The notes: generated by a model from the sequence alone, not told the origin. A stretch of 64,000 nucleotides of DNA from Phialocephala subalpina (GCA_900073065.1 FJOG01000005.1:124001-188000), one strand, 5' to 3'; positions 1-12,781 are shown, numbered from the stretch's first letter. Translations and numbers: made by a program.

Positions 1-70
1 TTTCCTCCTCTCTTCTCCCCTTTTACCATATCAGATGTTTACCCACCCCTTTTTCATCACCTCCGTATTT

Positions 71-3000
71 TCACTCCATCCTGCCCCTCATCTCCCCCGC
101 CGCTCCCACCTCCTCAATCCTCCCCTTCCCAAGCACAACACACCAATCTGCCCCTCTAACAGCCTCCACTCGATGCGCAATCGTAATAACAGTACTATCC
201 CTCATCTCACTCCTCAATAACTCCTGTATCCGTCCCGCTGTCTCTTTATCAATACTCGCCGTCGCTTCATCCATCACTACTATCGGACTTCTTCTCAACA
301 AAGCCCTCGCTAGACCCACCAACTGCCTCTGTCCTTGAGAGAGATTCTTGCCGCCGGTGTCGATGTGGGTTTGCAATGTCCAGGCGTGGCGTTGAGCAAT
401 TTTGGAAAGGACGGAAGAACATTCGGCATCGGTGTATTCGGAGAGAGGGTCGAGGTTTTCGCGCATGGTGCCGGGGAAGAGGACGGGTTCTTGAGCGAGG
501 AACGTGACTCTCTTTCTGAGAGCCTGAAGGTTAACAGTCGAGATATCGATTCCATCTATCAATATCCTTCCTTTCGTTGGGAGCGTAGTTGCTAGTAGAC
601 TTAATGCTAGTGTTGATTTCCCTGACCCAGTACGACCGATCAGAGCGGTTGTCGAACCGCCTTTGATTGTTAGAGAGACATCTGTTAGAGCGGGGTCAAG
701 ATGAGGCGCGTATTGAATCGTCACGTTTTCGAAGACGATGTCGCCTCCATAAAGGGGCCAGTAAGCTGGCGGTTCGATTTTTCCTGGTGGTTCTTGCTCG
801 AGGTGAAGAAGTTCGACAACACGTTCCACCGAGACGAAATCCATTTGTAACTGCCCATATTGTTTACACAGCGAATGAGTCGAAGTAACGAATTTGCTTG
901 CAGCGGTGAGAACGAAAGCTGTAAGACCGGCAGAGACGTTGGTATAGAGCGCGAGAGCTGTGAGGATAAATGTTGAGGCCGCGGAGAGGGTGTCGAAGCG
1001 GTACATTAGCCAAGCTTGGAGGGACCAGTAGAAGTGATCCATTTTTTGGAAGTTGTCGGTTACAGCAATGACTCGGTCTTGGAATCGGGAGGAGGCGCAG
1101 TATGCGCGGATTGTTGTTAGTCCGTCTGTTAGAGCACCGAAGTTGGAGATTAGGGGTGTTAAGGAGACCATTTCGAGGCGGCGGAGGCTTTGGGAAGTGG
1201 GTAGGAAGTGGAGGAATATGACGACAAATCCGATTGTTAGGCCGCAGGCAAAGACTAGGAAGAGGGGTGTGACGGATCCAATGACTACGATTGAGGATAT
1301 CCAAGCGATGGATAGCATGGCCACGTTCTGGAACTGGTTGCTGATATTTCCGTCCACCGTGTTGATATCAGACGTGAGACGATTCATCAAACGTCCGACA
1401 GGAGTAATATCGTAGAATCGGAAAGTAGCGTGTGTCACCTTGGTCATGACTCTCTCGAACAGCGACTTCCCAGCTTTGTAGATGATGACTAGCATGAACC
1501 CTTGGGAGACCAGGAAAGCAAGGGCTTGTGCAGTCGCAAGTAAGAAGAAACCGATGAGCCAAGGACGAATATCGACTTCTGGAGAGGGCAGATCGCCAAA
1601 TGGTCCCGACGATTCTTCCTTCACTGGCGAGCCATATGCTTCACCCCACTGCTTCAAGAACCAAGTTTCTCCAACCTCGATGAGTCGGTAGAAGGCCAGT
1701 ACGCAGATCAAAACGAACCACCATTTGAGCTTTCCTGCTTTGATGTATTCCCAATACACGGATGCTTGGACCCCTCCATGAGCTCTGAATTCGTCTTCTA
1801 GGAATTTATCTGGTGCCGTATCGTTTTGCTTCTCATCTTCCTCGCCATCTTCATTCGCCGAATCGGAAGACTTCTCTCTGTGGAGCTCTTCGAAGGGTAT
1901 GGTGTCTGGGTCGAGGAGTGTCGCGCGACCATTGTCTATTTGAACAGCCTGCTTTGCCATTCCGAGGCATAGTTCTGTGCGATGCGTGACCAGGATTGTT
2001 GTTCTGTCCTTCACCAGCGGCCCTGCTAAGCATCTCCGTACGATGTATTCCGCTGTCTGGTGATCCAATGCCGAAAGTGGATCGTCGAGGAGAAGGATAT
2101 TCGCTTTCGAATAGACAGCTCTTGCCAGTGACACACGAGCTTTCTGCCCTCCTGAGAGTCCAACTCCATTTTCACCAACCATTGACATATCGCCATGTTT
2201 GAAGCTCGCCATATCTGGGATCAAGGTACATGCTTCCAGGACTTGCCGATACCGAACCTCTTCATACGGGGCCGAGAACAAAATGTTCTCTCGAATACTC
2301 ATACTTTGCAGCCATGGTGTCTGGCCACAATACCCCACCATCTCGTTTGTTCTGTGATACTCACCTTCCAGCTGATCTAGCTCTCCGAGTAATGCTTGCA
2401 GCAACGCGGTTTTGCCAGCGCCGACCTCGCCACAGATGACATTGAGACCTGACTCGAAGGAGAGGTTGATGTCACTCAAGACTGGTTCTTTGGCACCTGG
2501 CCAGGCAAAAGAAGCATGTTTCATTTCGATTTTGCTGCTTGGTGTGAAGTCTGCTTCTTCCTTATCGGGCTCATTCATGAATTCTTCCAGTCGTCCTACG
2601 GACACTTGGGCATTCAAGAGAACCTAGGTTCTTAAGTTAGCCTGTGTCTGAAATACTCAACAATGAGACACTTACTGTGATGAGATTCGGCAAATCCCTA
2701 AGACTGGTCTCAAGCATACTAAAGAGCTGCAGAGCAGGGAACGCAATATCAACCCTTAAACTCTGTCCCGCAAGCACCGTATAAGCCCAGAAAGCCACAA
2801 CCGGAAACATGCCACTAGCAAAGGTATTCGTGAAACTAATCAAAATCCTCCAGATACTGGTAATTATGCGAAGTTTCAATTCGTGTTGCCTAGATTCCAT
2901 GATTCTTTCAAGCCAGATGTCTTGCCAGCCGTAGTATCGGAGATGTCGGATCGCATCAACGAGTTGAGAGATTTTGTGTAGCTTGGTGTCGGTTGCTATT

Positions 3001-4780
3001 CTTCTTTCTCGCTCCCAGTAGAGGAGTGCTCGAGCGATTAGAGCGTTGACTGCTTGGGCGAAGAAGACTGTGATGATGCCGATAAGGCATGGCCAGCCGA
3101 GAAGTCGCCAAATAAGGACGACTGAGAAGACGAGAGCAAGGGGTTGGGAGACGATGGAAGAGAATTCCCAAAATCTGGGTTCAAAGTCAGCACTAGGGCT
3201 CACTAAGAGGACATATTTCTCACCTCTGAGCAACCTCATATGCATCGAATCTGTAACTTCGATCAGCATTACTTTTCACCATTTTCAGTCAGCAAAAACT
3301 TACCGCATAAGATTCATAATCTTCCCCATGCTCGCAGTATCTTTCTTCTTTTCCTTCTTCGCCTTCGACTTCCCACCCAACCATTGAAAAGGCATCATCA
3401 AACAATTCCTCACTTTCCCTATGCGAGACAACTCTTCATGTTTAAAGTGCCTATGTCCGTTTCCATTTCCATTCGCCATCCCCTCTCCATCCACTTCAAT
3501 AACAGGCTTGCTGCTAAGACTGACGACCTTTCTAGAAAGCGTCTTCTCATACAACATGGTAATCATCTCTCCCCTCGACCTCTCATAAGCCCGTCTCCCG
3601 AACCACAAAGTGAAGACGCCTGACTGAGCTGCAATGATGCGAACGACGAGTGATAGAACCGCGTAATTTAGCGCTGCTCGTCGAGGAGCTAGAGGGTTCT
3701 CCATGCTCTGCAGTATCTTCTGAAGCAGAACCGGTGCCGAGAAATCTGAAAAACTGTCAACGCCATCCATTCAACAAAAACTGGAGAGGGGAAGACTCAC
3801 TAGCAACCAACTCCAAAACAGCAAGCACACTCATAATCATAAGATCAACCCCATTAGCCACCAACAACCTCCTCAACACACTCCCCCTCAACTCCCTAAA
3901 CCTATCATGCAGCATCCTATGCTTAAACTCATACCCCAGACTCCAAACATCCTCATCATTTAATTGCCTCTTATTCCCTAACTCGATTAGAGGCTTCATC
4001 CACGAAACAGTCATGAATTGCCATAATGTCATGTTGTCTTCTGGACTTCGGAGCTCGACTGTTGGTGGGGAGAAGGGAGCGCTGATTGAAGTTGAGGGGA
4101 GAGTGGGGTCGCGGAGAGGCATGATGAGGATTATGGTTATTGCGAGGAAGGAGGTGAGGATTGAGAGGATGGTGGGGATGTCGTTTTTGCTGAGTCCTGA
4201 GGTCGTGCCGTCGATCAGAACAATGAGCTGGGTAGCGGCGATGGTGCAGTATAAAACCAAAAGGGATTTTGGTGCAGTTACTGGACGGCAGATGGCTACC
4301 AGAAGAGCAGCTATACCCCATGATGCAGCTGGGTAGACCATCAAGAGATGAAAGGCGGGGTAGAAGACCGTCAAGAGCTGAAGACCGAGACCAATAACCG
4401 AGACGGCGAAGAGAGCATGAGTGAGTCGTCCGAAAGATGGCTTCTCTTTTGATGGAAGGTCGTCCTCTAGCTCTTTCGGTTCTTCGACAAATGGTTGCGT
4501 CCATTCTGGTGTCAGGGCTCCTTTGGGGAAGAGCTTAGAAATGAAGCTGAGGAGAATCAATGCTGCAACCACAGCTGGAATAGCTGAGATGTAAGATAGA
4601 GCCTCTGGTGTAAAACGAGCATTCGTTGGATCCTGCAGAAACGTTGATGTTAGTATGACTTCACGTGATGGAGGGGAGCTTTCTCACCCAGCAACCTGTC
4701 GATGAAGTTGAGATCTCGTCCCGAAATGAAGGGAAGTAATACCCTCTGGTCATCCCATCTTGGATCCTGAACAGCGCCAT
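71..4780 (-). CDS. ABCC-type multidrug transporter, full length (about 1481 aa)
   Basis: Full-size ABC exporter of the MRP/ABCC family, expected in plasma or vacuolar membrane and pumping drugs or conjugates with ATP. I join six exons: 4688-4780, 3801-4632, 3304-3745, 3224-3250, 2676-3174, 71-2623. All phases agree and give 1482 codons including the stop. Exon 4 is only 27 nt. Order: an N-terminal membrane region starting near residue 31, first transmembrane domain, NBD1 (Walker A GEVGAGKT about residues 696-703, signature LSGGQ, Walker B ILLLDDP), second transmembrane domain, NBD2 (Walker A GRTGSGKST near 1294, signature LSQGQ, Walker B VVMDEA). NBD1 has Asp-Pro after Walker B (DDPLSALD) where NBD2 has Glu, the usual ABCC asymmetry with a degenerate first ATP site. 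The start at 4780 was chosen because a short exon rich in Ser/Thr splices in phase into the next. Substrate is unknown. Confidence 0.95.
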
Positions 4781-5608
4781 TGCTTCCTATTTCTCACTCC
4801 TCTCTCTCCTGTACGTTGAAGTCGACAGCTCCAAGTTCACCGCCAGGCCAAAGTTCCGATAATTCACCGAGGAAGCGTACGTCAACTCATCCCTTGCATT
4901 GGAGCTTCAAAGTCGAGTGCATCGCATGCCAGGAAGTCGACAGAGAGGCAGGGCATTCAATTGATGATCGTGAGCTTCATATAAAGACGCTGGGCTTCGT
5001 TATGGATCTCCGTGATGGATGTGGAAACGTTACCTTGAAGTTGGTTCGTTCTCCACAGCTGTCGGCCGTGAGCCGTGGGATTGGAGCCCCGCTGTCGACA
5101 ACCCCACTTACGAATGATTGCTTCCTGTTTGCCATTTATTCCAACGGCACAGAGAAATGACCTAGTGGGATTCTTTAAGAAGTAGTTGTTCTGAAGAACC
5201 TCAGAGATGCTTAGAATTTGTATTTGCATGAATTCGTGCTTGCTTTTTCTTTGGCTCCAAATTGTGGGGTAGTGTGGTGTCACATGACGAGGACCATCCC
5301 CCTTTCTTTTCTTGTCTTCGTTACACCTTCTCTCGGTTAAGGTCAAAAGCAATTACCAAACATCTCTCCATTTCTACGTTACTAATAGCTGCATCGAATA
5401 GGAACCAGCTCTCAACTCTCTCGAGCCATGATGGAGTCGGCATATCCTGCTGAAGAGCAATGTCCTATTGAGAAAGATTTTGAATTTGCAAGGTGGTTGA
5501 CCTAAAGTGTTCACAAACCCCTATTCCCCCTCTTCGCTTCACATAAAATGCGGAACTCTCAAAAGTTCCGCTCCAAATGCCATAATCGTCCCCCTGAAAT
5601 CAAACTTC
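4781..5608. other. Intergenic region upstream of the ABCC transporter
   Basis: No gene is supported here. A 126-codon plus-strand frame starts at 4780 opposite the transporter start, but it lacks domain-like or amphipathic sequence and looks accidental. The first few hundred bases presumably carry the transporter promoter. Confidence 0.5.
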
Positions 5609-6244
5609 TCACTCAAAATACAGCATCCCATCATTTCCTTTCTCACACCTCGTCCCCAACCCGATACTAGTCATCATAATTTGGTAGACCCTCCACAGCC
5701 CGCCCACGCCCGCGGTAACCCAACCCTCATAATGTGGATGCGAATCCTCGGCATCATTAACGCGATCTATCACCTTGATAGACGCACCACTCAGATCCTC
5801 GGCCGGATCTGGTGCATCCCTCAACGCGTTGAAAATCTCTTCGTCGATGACAAGACACACTCTGTCTATGATCCCCTCCCTGTCTCATTGCTGCTCTTGA
5901 ACCTATTGTCGAAAAGTCTTCCGAACAGCATCAAGTTCCATTCCATCATATTTGCCTCGATCATCAAAGATCAGGTTCTTGAATGACTCCGCGACGACAT
6001 CGTTTGGTTCCGGATCTAGACCCTTCTCGAAATCGTAACGGACTTCGAAACGTACGTATGCGTTCAGTTTCTCGAGAAGAGCATCCCAGTTCGAGTCGGA
6101 TTCCGGGGTGTAGACAGTACGAAAGATGGCGAAACCCCAAGTTGTGTTGGGGGAGCGGAGGTGGTCCGTGATGAAGTGTTGAACAACGCGCATTCGCTCT
6201 GTTGCTGGGAGGGCACAGAACTCGTGGATGGAGGATTGTTTCAT
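5609..6244 (-). pseudogene. Unknown protein gene broken by two in-frame stops
   Basis: One reading frame runs from the ATG at 6244 to a stop at 5609, about 211 codons, but holds a TAG at 5905-5903 and a TGA at 5887-5885. Both sides of the break look like protein: upstream has FRTVYTPESDSNW and FEVRYDFEKG, downstream has CLVIDEEIFNAL and GWVTAGVGGLW, and they are in the same frame. I looked for a GT-AG intron that would remove both stops and found none that restores the frame. TAG is one G-to-A change from Trp. I do not recognise the family, and no catalytic motif is evident. The frame also stays open upstream of 6244 through a hydrophobic stretch, but without a convincing ATG. The gene may be a true pseudogene or the stops may be sequence errors. 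Confidence 0.6.
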
Positions 6245-7864
6245 TTTGGACTGTTTGATAGGTGGCGTTTGTGTTGCGAACTTGCAAGTGAGGACAGATT
6301 TAGCTGTGGTTGTGGGCTGCAGGAATGACCATGCGATGGAATCGGAAGGAGGAAGCAGATGGGTATCTTGAGTGAGGAGCAAAAAGATTGATGGATGTGA
6401 TTGCAAGAAAAGCGAAAACAAGAGTAAAGTTAGGACGAAGATTAGAAGGTGCTTTTTGCGGAGGAAGAGAACAGAATTGGAAGCGACGATTTCACTGGGC
6501 GACTTTGACAGGCGGTTATCACCTGTTCCCAGCACTCAATGGAGTTCGACGACCGTGATTATACAACGCTGCCCAATGCGTAAGTTGAAGATATATTCCG
6601 TGCTTTGCACGGTGCAAGTTCTTCACAATTGCTTCTTGGGGGACGAGACCTCGGGACCTCAGCTACGCTCGGGACGCGAATATCGGAGCTGGCCAAGGAA
6701 GGAAATCCGATCGATCAAGTGCAGCTAGATCGCAACGCGCGCATTCCAGTGTGGACCCCTCTAATCGGATACCTGGGACCAATCTGCGATTCATTTCGAA
6801 GGATTTCTTGATTGGATCCTGAATCATGACGAACAGACCTCAAGGATACGAAAAACCACAAACTGGAGGCGACAGCGTTGGGATGAAGGTCTTGATTCTG
6901 GTTCCCGACTCGTCGAATCAAGCTTCACAAGCTTCACAAACAGCAGATGTTCGTGATGGTCGTGTGCTGCTTATTTGCTTCTTTTCGGATCAGCACGCGG
7001 CTCAACGCTTCCAACCACGGCCAAGACGGCACTTCACCATCACAAATTCGATGTGCTGATTACCCACAACAATGTTCAGGATCACTCTTGAGCCGAGACG
7101 ATCCTCATCATCGTACATATGGAACATGCACCCACATACCAGCATATTTCGAAGGCAAAGCAAGGACGAGGCTGAAGGTGGGATAACAGCAGTTCATGAC
7201 ACTGGTGACATCATCAGCCTGCATCCCTACTTCCTTCGTCTCTCCACGCCTCCAAGACTAACAGACGCCGCAGAAACTCTCTCCGCCTTTTGCTCCAGGA
7301 ATGCAAATCATGGCTGCCTCGCGACAGGATTGACCACTTTCTTGCAGTAGAAAGGTAGATCTTCATTCTACGGTTCTGCAGGCAGCGCAGCAGCTTGGTC
7401 GGAGTCTCTCAGATCCTGCCCACTTCCATCCTGGTTCCCTCGTACCTGCGGTTGGTCTGGTAGACGACAGACTGTGGGGAAGCCTGCGCTTGTGCCGTGG
7501 TATGCGGTCACCGTCCGTGGAACTAAGCTTTTAGTGAGGCTGCTAAGCAAGTGCTAGGGTCTTGTCCTTGAAGCCTTCCACGAAAACCTTCACGGTCTTT
7601 GCAGGCCATGACGTACGGAGAGCTGTATCCTTCTCCTTACGGGATGGAGCAGGACATATATGGGTCAAAGTGGGGAATCCCACTTTCTCCCCTCGTTTTA
7701 TAAGTGTGCTCAGAGCCAGCTATTTTGGCTCAAGTTCGAAGTCCGTTCTCAACGGCTCAAAGACTAATATAATTTTTATGTACAACCCCGTTTCTCACAT
7801 AATTTATTATACTGCTCCTTTCCCCGCTTCTCTAGAGTGAGAAGCAACAACAATATTCTCGAAA
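6245..7864. other. Intergenic region before the DHA1 transporter
   Basis: Only short frames without recognisable protein features are present. The last 200 bases before 7865 are AT-richer and contain TATA-like tracts (around 7766 and 7800), fitting a promoter and leader for the MFS gene. Confidence 0.45.
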
Positions 7865-9870
7865 ATGGCGACGCCAAACAATAATGGCGTGCCAGGTGCA
7901 CATCATGAACAAGAAATCCTAGACGAAACGCTCTCTCAAAAGAATGGACTAGGTTCCGAAACCTCTTCGACGACCAAAGCTGAAAACAGTGATGGAAGTG
8001 GAAAGGCAGAGGGAATAGAGAACGTCCCTCAGAATGGCGGCCATCCTCACCCACATTTCGGTGCGGACCGTGTCATCAGCGCCAATAAAGATACCGATGC
8101 AGCGGATCTCCCAAACGTCGAGAAAGCAGGCACATACGACAAGATCGAATTGACTGAGGAAATGTGCTACGATGAGCTGGGATTCGCATTTCCCACCTGG
8201 AAGAAATGGTAATTTAAATTCGTCCGAAGTCCGGATCAATACTGACTTTGCACAGGACTATTCTTACTATTATCTTCCTCGTCCAAGTCTCGATGAACTT
8301 CAACACCAGTTTATACTCGAATGCCATTGACGGTATTTCCGCGGAGTTCAATGTCAGTGCACAGGCTGCTCGATGTGGTGCCATGATCTTCTTGGTCTTA
8401 TACGCCTTTGGGTGCGAATTATGGGCACCATGGAGTGAGGAATTGGGACGAAAACCTATCCTACAACTGAGTTTGCTCTTGGTCAACATCTGGCAACTAC
8501 CTGTGGCATTGGCACCAAACTTCGCCTCGATTATGGTCGGCAGAGCCTTGGGTGGTCTATCGTCCGCTGGTGGATCAGTTACCCTTGGAATGATCGCAGA
8601 TATGTGGGAAGCAGACAACCAGCAATACGCCGTTGCTTTCGTCGTGTTCTCTTCAGTCGGAGGCTCTATTCTCGGTCCCATCGTTGGTGGCTTCAGCCAA
8701 GCCTTCTTAGATTGGCGATGGTCTATCTGGATTCAACTTATCTTTGGAGGTTTCGTCCAGATCCTCCACTTTGTCCTTGTCCCAGAGACTCGAACAACCA
8801 TCATGATGGACAACATCGCCAAGAAGAGACGCAAGAGTGGCCAAGACACCAACATTTGGGGACCCAATGAGCTTGTGCCTTTCAGCGATCGCTTCAGTAC
8901 CAAAGAAATCTTCATCACCTGGAGCCGGCCTTTCAAGATGTTTCTTACTGAGCCGATTGTCCTCACACTGTCGCTTCTCAGTGGTTTCTCCGATGCACTT
9001 ATCTTTATGTTCATTCAATCCTTCGCCTTGGTGTACAAGCAATGGGGCTTTGGCCCTGTCGAGTTGGGTTTGGCATTCATCCCTATTGGTATCGGATATT
9101 TCATCGCCTGGCTCTCATTCATCCCAATTATCAAGCGCAACATCAAGGAACGACGCGACAAGCCCGATGACGAGAAGGCTCAATACGAATCTCGTCTTTG
9201 GTGGCTTCTGTATACCGCGCCATGCTTGCCTATTGGATTGATTGGTTTTGCTTGGACTTCAACCGGCCCACCAATCCACTGGATCGGCTCCATGGTATTC
9301 GCTGCTGTCGTCGGTATCGCAAATTACAGTATCTACATGGCAACAATCGATTACATGATCTGTGCCTACGGCCCTTACTCCGCATCAGCAACCGGTGGTA
9401 ACGGATGGTCGAGAGATTTCCTCGCTGGTGTGCTTACAATCCCCGCAACTCCATTCTTCACGAACATTGGTGGCAAGAACCACCTTGCTGATGCATCAAC
9501 TATCCTGTGTAAGCTCCTTCACACACCTCTCCCTTCAATTTAAGAAGCTAACAAATCCAAAGTCTGCATCTCCTTCGTCCTCGTCATAGCCGTCTACGTA
9601 ATCTATTGGAAAGGACCCGTCCTCCGAAAGCGCTCCCCATTCGCACAACAACTCTCAGACGCGAGGGCGGAACAAGATACGTCCGGCCGTCGTTTGTCCA
9701 GATTGCCTACCGGCTCTCGGGCCAATTCATTCGCTAGATCGCAGCAAGATCTGCGTATGAGGCAGGCGCTGGGTAGCAGGCAGAACAGTCATGCTGGTCA
9801 TCGAACGCCACAGAGGACTCCGATGGGGAGTAGGAAGAACTCGCATGCTGCCCCTAAGATGCAGGTTTGA
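7865..9870 (+). CDS. MFS drug:H+ antiporter, DHA1 family (634 aa)
   Basis: Twelve-helix major facilitator of the DHA1 type, likely a plasma-membrane exporter of drugs or small cations such as polyamines. Exons 7865-8208, 8256-9508 and 9563-9870 join in phase (635 codons with stop). The N-terminal 115 or so residues are hydrophilic and cytosolic. The first helix follows (TILTIIFLVQVSMNF). The motif between helices 2 and 3 reads APWSEELGRKP, matching MFS motif A of yeast TPO1/FLR1-like carriers. The antiporter-type glycine-rich motif GGSILGPIVGGF follows in helix 5. After the last helix comes a basic, Ser/Arg-rich tail of about 80 residues. The final intron breaks the last helix, so stopping at the exon-2 stop would truncate the protein. 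Substrate cannot be told from sequence. Confidence 0.93.
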
Positions 9871-10164
9871 GCAGGTGTAAAATTTGTAAGAATTAGGTGT
9901 ATGAACATCAGAGGCGTTGGATACGTGGGTATATGATAATGATATTGCATGTTAGGGGTGCATTGGTCGGCGTAGATCAAATAGATCAATGCGAATGTTT
10001 CAATATGCCCGTATTCTGTTGAACGATGATTTAAATATTCCATGACTTCTGCCAGCTCCTCCGAGATACTCCTCTGCTTCCACTCTTGGAACAAGCACCC
10101 ACTCTTCGTTCGAGAGAGAAGCTTATGCGACGCCAAATTTAAAGTTCGAACATAAAGATGTTGA

Positions 10165-10704
10165 CTGACATGCTTTGCCTGAGAGAGGACTCAGCGATCA
10201 AGAGGAGCGATGGAAAAGATGTTGGAAGGAAAGTCTCATAGTCAAGCCTAATAGCGGGAGGGAGTATTGTCAGATGATTCGGTAATGGTTGGAGGTTGAG
10301 ATGAGGTCCGATGTTGAGGAGATAATAAGATCCGTGCCGGAGACGGAGCAAACAGGCAAGGTGGCGAGATACTGTGCCGTCCTAGGAACTTGAGAGGGTC
10401 TAGATTGTACTATTTATCGTGGGAAATTTGACAATGGCGCTTATGAAATAGAGGCTGCAACCAAAAGGAATTTAGGGATTCGTCTTTGAAGCTAGTTTGG
10501 GAAGAGGAATAACTAGGAGTTGAATTTGCGGAAGAGCTGGATTGCGCTTTGTGGGTTGATATGAACGAAATCGAGGTAGAAGATCGTGCTAGAGATTATA
10601 GAGAAGAGAAAAAGAGGCTACTATCGTGGCTGACTACGAAATTGTCGAGGAAGGTGCCTGAGGGGACTGGCGATGGTCTTCGTTCGCTGGCTGTGAACTG
10701 GTAG
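10165..10704 (+). pseudogene. Decayed coding remnant, unknown family
   Basis: Read in two frames, this stretch gives protein-like, acidic and helical sequence interrupted by several defects. From about 10165 the frame gives EERWKRCWKESLIVKPNSG, then TAA, then WLEVEMRSDVEEIIRSVPE, then TGA, then YEIEAATKR. Near 10470 the sense shifts by one base to EFRDSSLKLVWEEE, then TAA, then EFAEELDCALWVDMNEIE and a basic-acidic helix ending GLRSLAVNW at the stop 10702-10704. Three stops and one frameshift within 540 bases argue against a functional gene. The family is not recognised. Between 9871 and 10164 I see only the presumed 3' end of the MFS gene. Confidence 0.45.
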
Positions 10705-11412
10705 AGACATTGGCGAAGAAGATTTTTTTTTGTTGCGACCAAGAGGAGTATAGAGCAGTACGAAGAGATTCTAGACACAACACCAATTTAATCGTTAGCT
10801 TGAAGTGTCTCTATTATAGAATTCATGACTGCACAACGCCTGCTCATTCTACTTTCCGAAGGAGCAATTTTGTTTCGCTCTCTTGCGCTGGGTTGTCTGG
10901 ATACACACTTTCAAGCAGATACTTCGACTGCAAGTCAAGCAAGAGTGAAAGAAGAATTTTCAGTTCATGCATGCAATGTAAACTTCTCGCGATCAGGTAG
11001 AGGCCACGATGTAGACCCATTGCAGACAATTTCGCGTCTATGAATTCCATGATATCGAAACCGTAACGCCATACCTTGTCTTGCCATACTAGGCAGCCAT
11101 CAGTCAGACTATCAATCTATCAGTACATAAAACAATGGAAGCAGTATCTTACTCACATCCATAGTTCGCATCGCAACCGCCCAATTAAAAAGGCACCCCG
11201 CGCTCGAAGATTATCACCAGAGCCCAATCCGCTCAATTTAGCGGCGAGCCTGTTTTCAGGATCCCGAAGTCAGCACGGCTCTTTTCCACAGTCCAAAGAT
11301 TCCAGGACAATGTCCCAGGAGTACTGAGACATCAATGGCAATAGTGAGACAAAAGCTGACTACTGTTACAGACAAAGAAGAAGGGATACAACACTGCAAG
11401 AAAGCGACTCAC
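10705..11412. other. Intergenic region, no gene seen
   Basis: Short accidental frames only. It holds the presumed 3' flank of the phosphoribosyltransferase gene that ends at 11413 on the minus strand. Confidence 0.4.
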
Positions 11413-12452
11413 CTAATCCCTAATATCCCATCCACCCGGAACTTTCTTCAAAAGCGGACTTTCAACCACCCAAACCAACTTATCCTCCATCTCCATTCCC
11501 AACAAATCGCGCCACTTATCTCCCTGCTTCATAACCACACCCGCGCCGATAACTTCACAGCCAACCTGCTCGCTCTCCAACAATTTCCAGGCAGCCATCA
11601 ACGTCTTGCCAGTCGAGATCGCGTCGTCGATGATGAAGACTTTCTTTCCTCTGAGGAGAGGGACTTGGTTGGGGTCTAGGTAGATTTTCTTCAGATGGTT
11701 GGGAGAGGTGACGGAGGAAACTTCGGTAGAGAGGGCGTCGGTATACCAGAATTTTTGGGAGTAGCCAAGGGGGATGTAGCGCTCTGGGATTTCGGTGTTA
11801 GTGACAGTGGAACCGGAAAGTGAGAGGGTAGCTGACTGAGACTCAAGCTCTTGGCAACCGTGCGAGCGAGAGTCAAGCCCAAAGTCGGAAGACCAACGAT
11901 GACCTCAGGCTCGTATTCTCTGACGATATCTGCGAGGAATTCTCCGAGCTTGTCAGTGACATCGATGGCAGCATGGGTAGTAAGGAGGGAAGCAACGGCC
12001 TCGCTGGGGTTGGTAGTTTGACGGATTGGTAGGATGAGGATTTGTGAGTTGGGAAGGCGGGCAGGATAGCCGTACTTCCATGGTGCTGGAGTAGGGACGT
12101 CGTTTGGGAGAATCTCTTGCCACTGAAGGTGATTGAGTCAGCTTCATTTGAACACGAGGGGATTTGGAAGGGAATAGTAGCTTACGTAGTGAGTCGTTGG
12201 CTTCAGTGACATCGATGGCAGCATGGGTAGTAAGGAGGGAAGCAACGGCCTCGCTGGGGTTGGTAGTTTGACGGATTGGTAGGATGAGGATTTGTGAGTT
12301 GGGAAGGCGGGCAGGATAGCCGTACTTCCATGGTGCTGGAGTAGGGACGTCGTTTGGGAGAATCTCTTGCCACTGAAGGTGATTGAGTCAGCTTCATTTG
12401 AACACGAGGGGATTTGGAAGGGAATAGTAGCTTACGTAGTGAGTCGTTGGCT
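11413..12452 (-). CDS. Phosphoribosyltransferase-domain protein (5' end unresolved, internal duplication)
   Basis: Type I phosphoribosyltransferase-fold protein of the small fungal cytosolic kind related to purine/xanthine PRTases. It should bind PRPP; the exact base is unknown. The 3' exons are solid: 11843-12122 joins 11413-11783 in phase. The intron between them (11784-11842) has a weak GTCTCA donor but a good CACTAAC branch site. Upstream, a short exon ending in THY at its GTAAGC donor joins the TGG at 12122. Motifs: an N-terminal APWKYGYPARLPN block, VIVGLPTLGLTLA, and the PRPP loop VFIIDDAISTGKT. A perfect 250-bp tandem repeat (11953-12452) duplicates the first intron with parts of both neighbouring exons. 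If both copies were spliced in, the 187-nt extra exon would shift the frame; joining donor 12436 to acceptor 12122 skips it and restores the protein. I could not place the start codon upstream of 12452. Confidence 0.8.
11953..12452. repeat. Perfect tandem duplication 2 x 250 bp (copy 1 11953-12202, copy 2 12203-12452)
   Basis: The two 250-bp units are identical base for base as read by eye and directly adjacent. The unit covers part of the phosphoribosyltransferase gene, including its whole first intron. The same unit length recurs at 23961 and 28166, so an assembly artefact is more likely than a biological duplication. Confidence 0.97.
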
Positions 12453-12781
12453 GAAAGGATAGCGGCTGGTGAAAGAGGAAGAAGAGGAGAACGAGGTTGT
12501 GCCCCGTAGCCTTGTATGATTGACTAGCCTGATTAGGCAAGCTCCAAAGGTCAAAGGTGGGGTAATGTGGAGGGTGAAGTGATCATCGAAAAGAGTGAAG
12601 TTGAGGAGAAAAGACAAGGGTCTGCTTTGATTTCAATGGCCGTTGGACTTTGCGTCCTTCTGGAATTCAGAGTGAACGTCAAAGGACAAACAATCTGTGC
12701 TATAATTTGTTTGCTGACCATGGTCCTAATGAACAATTGGAATGTGGCTACTTCAAGAAGATTCTGAAAACACCATTACTT

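Noticed and set aside
4780..5160. Plus-strand frame of 126 codons starting opposite the ABCC start
   Set aside because: Low protein character; it overlaps the transporter's first exon start and probable promoter.
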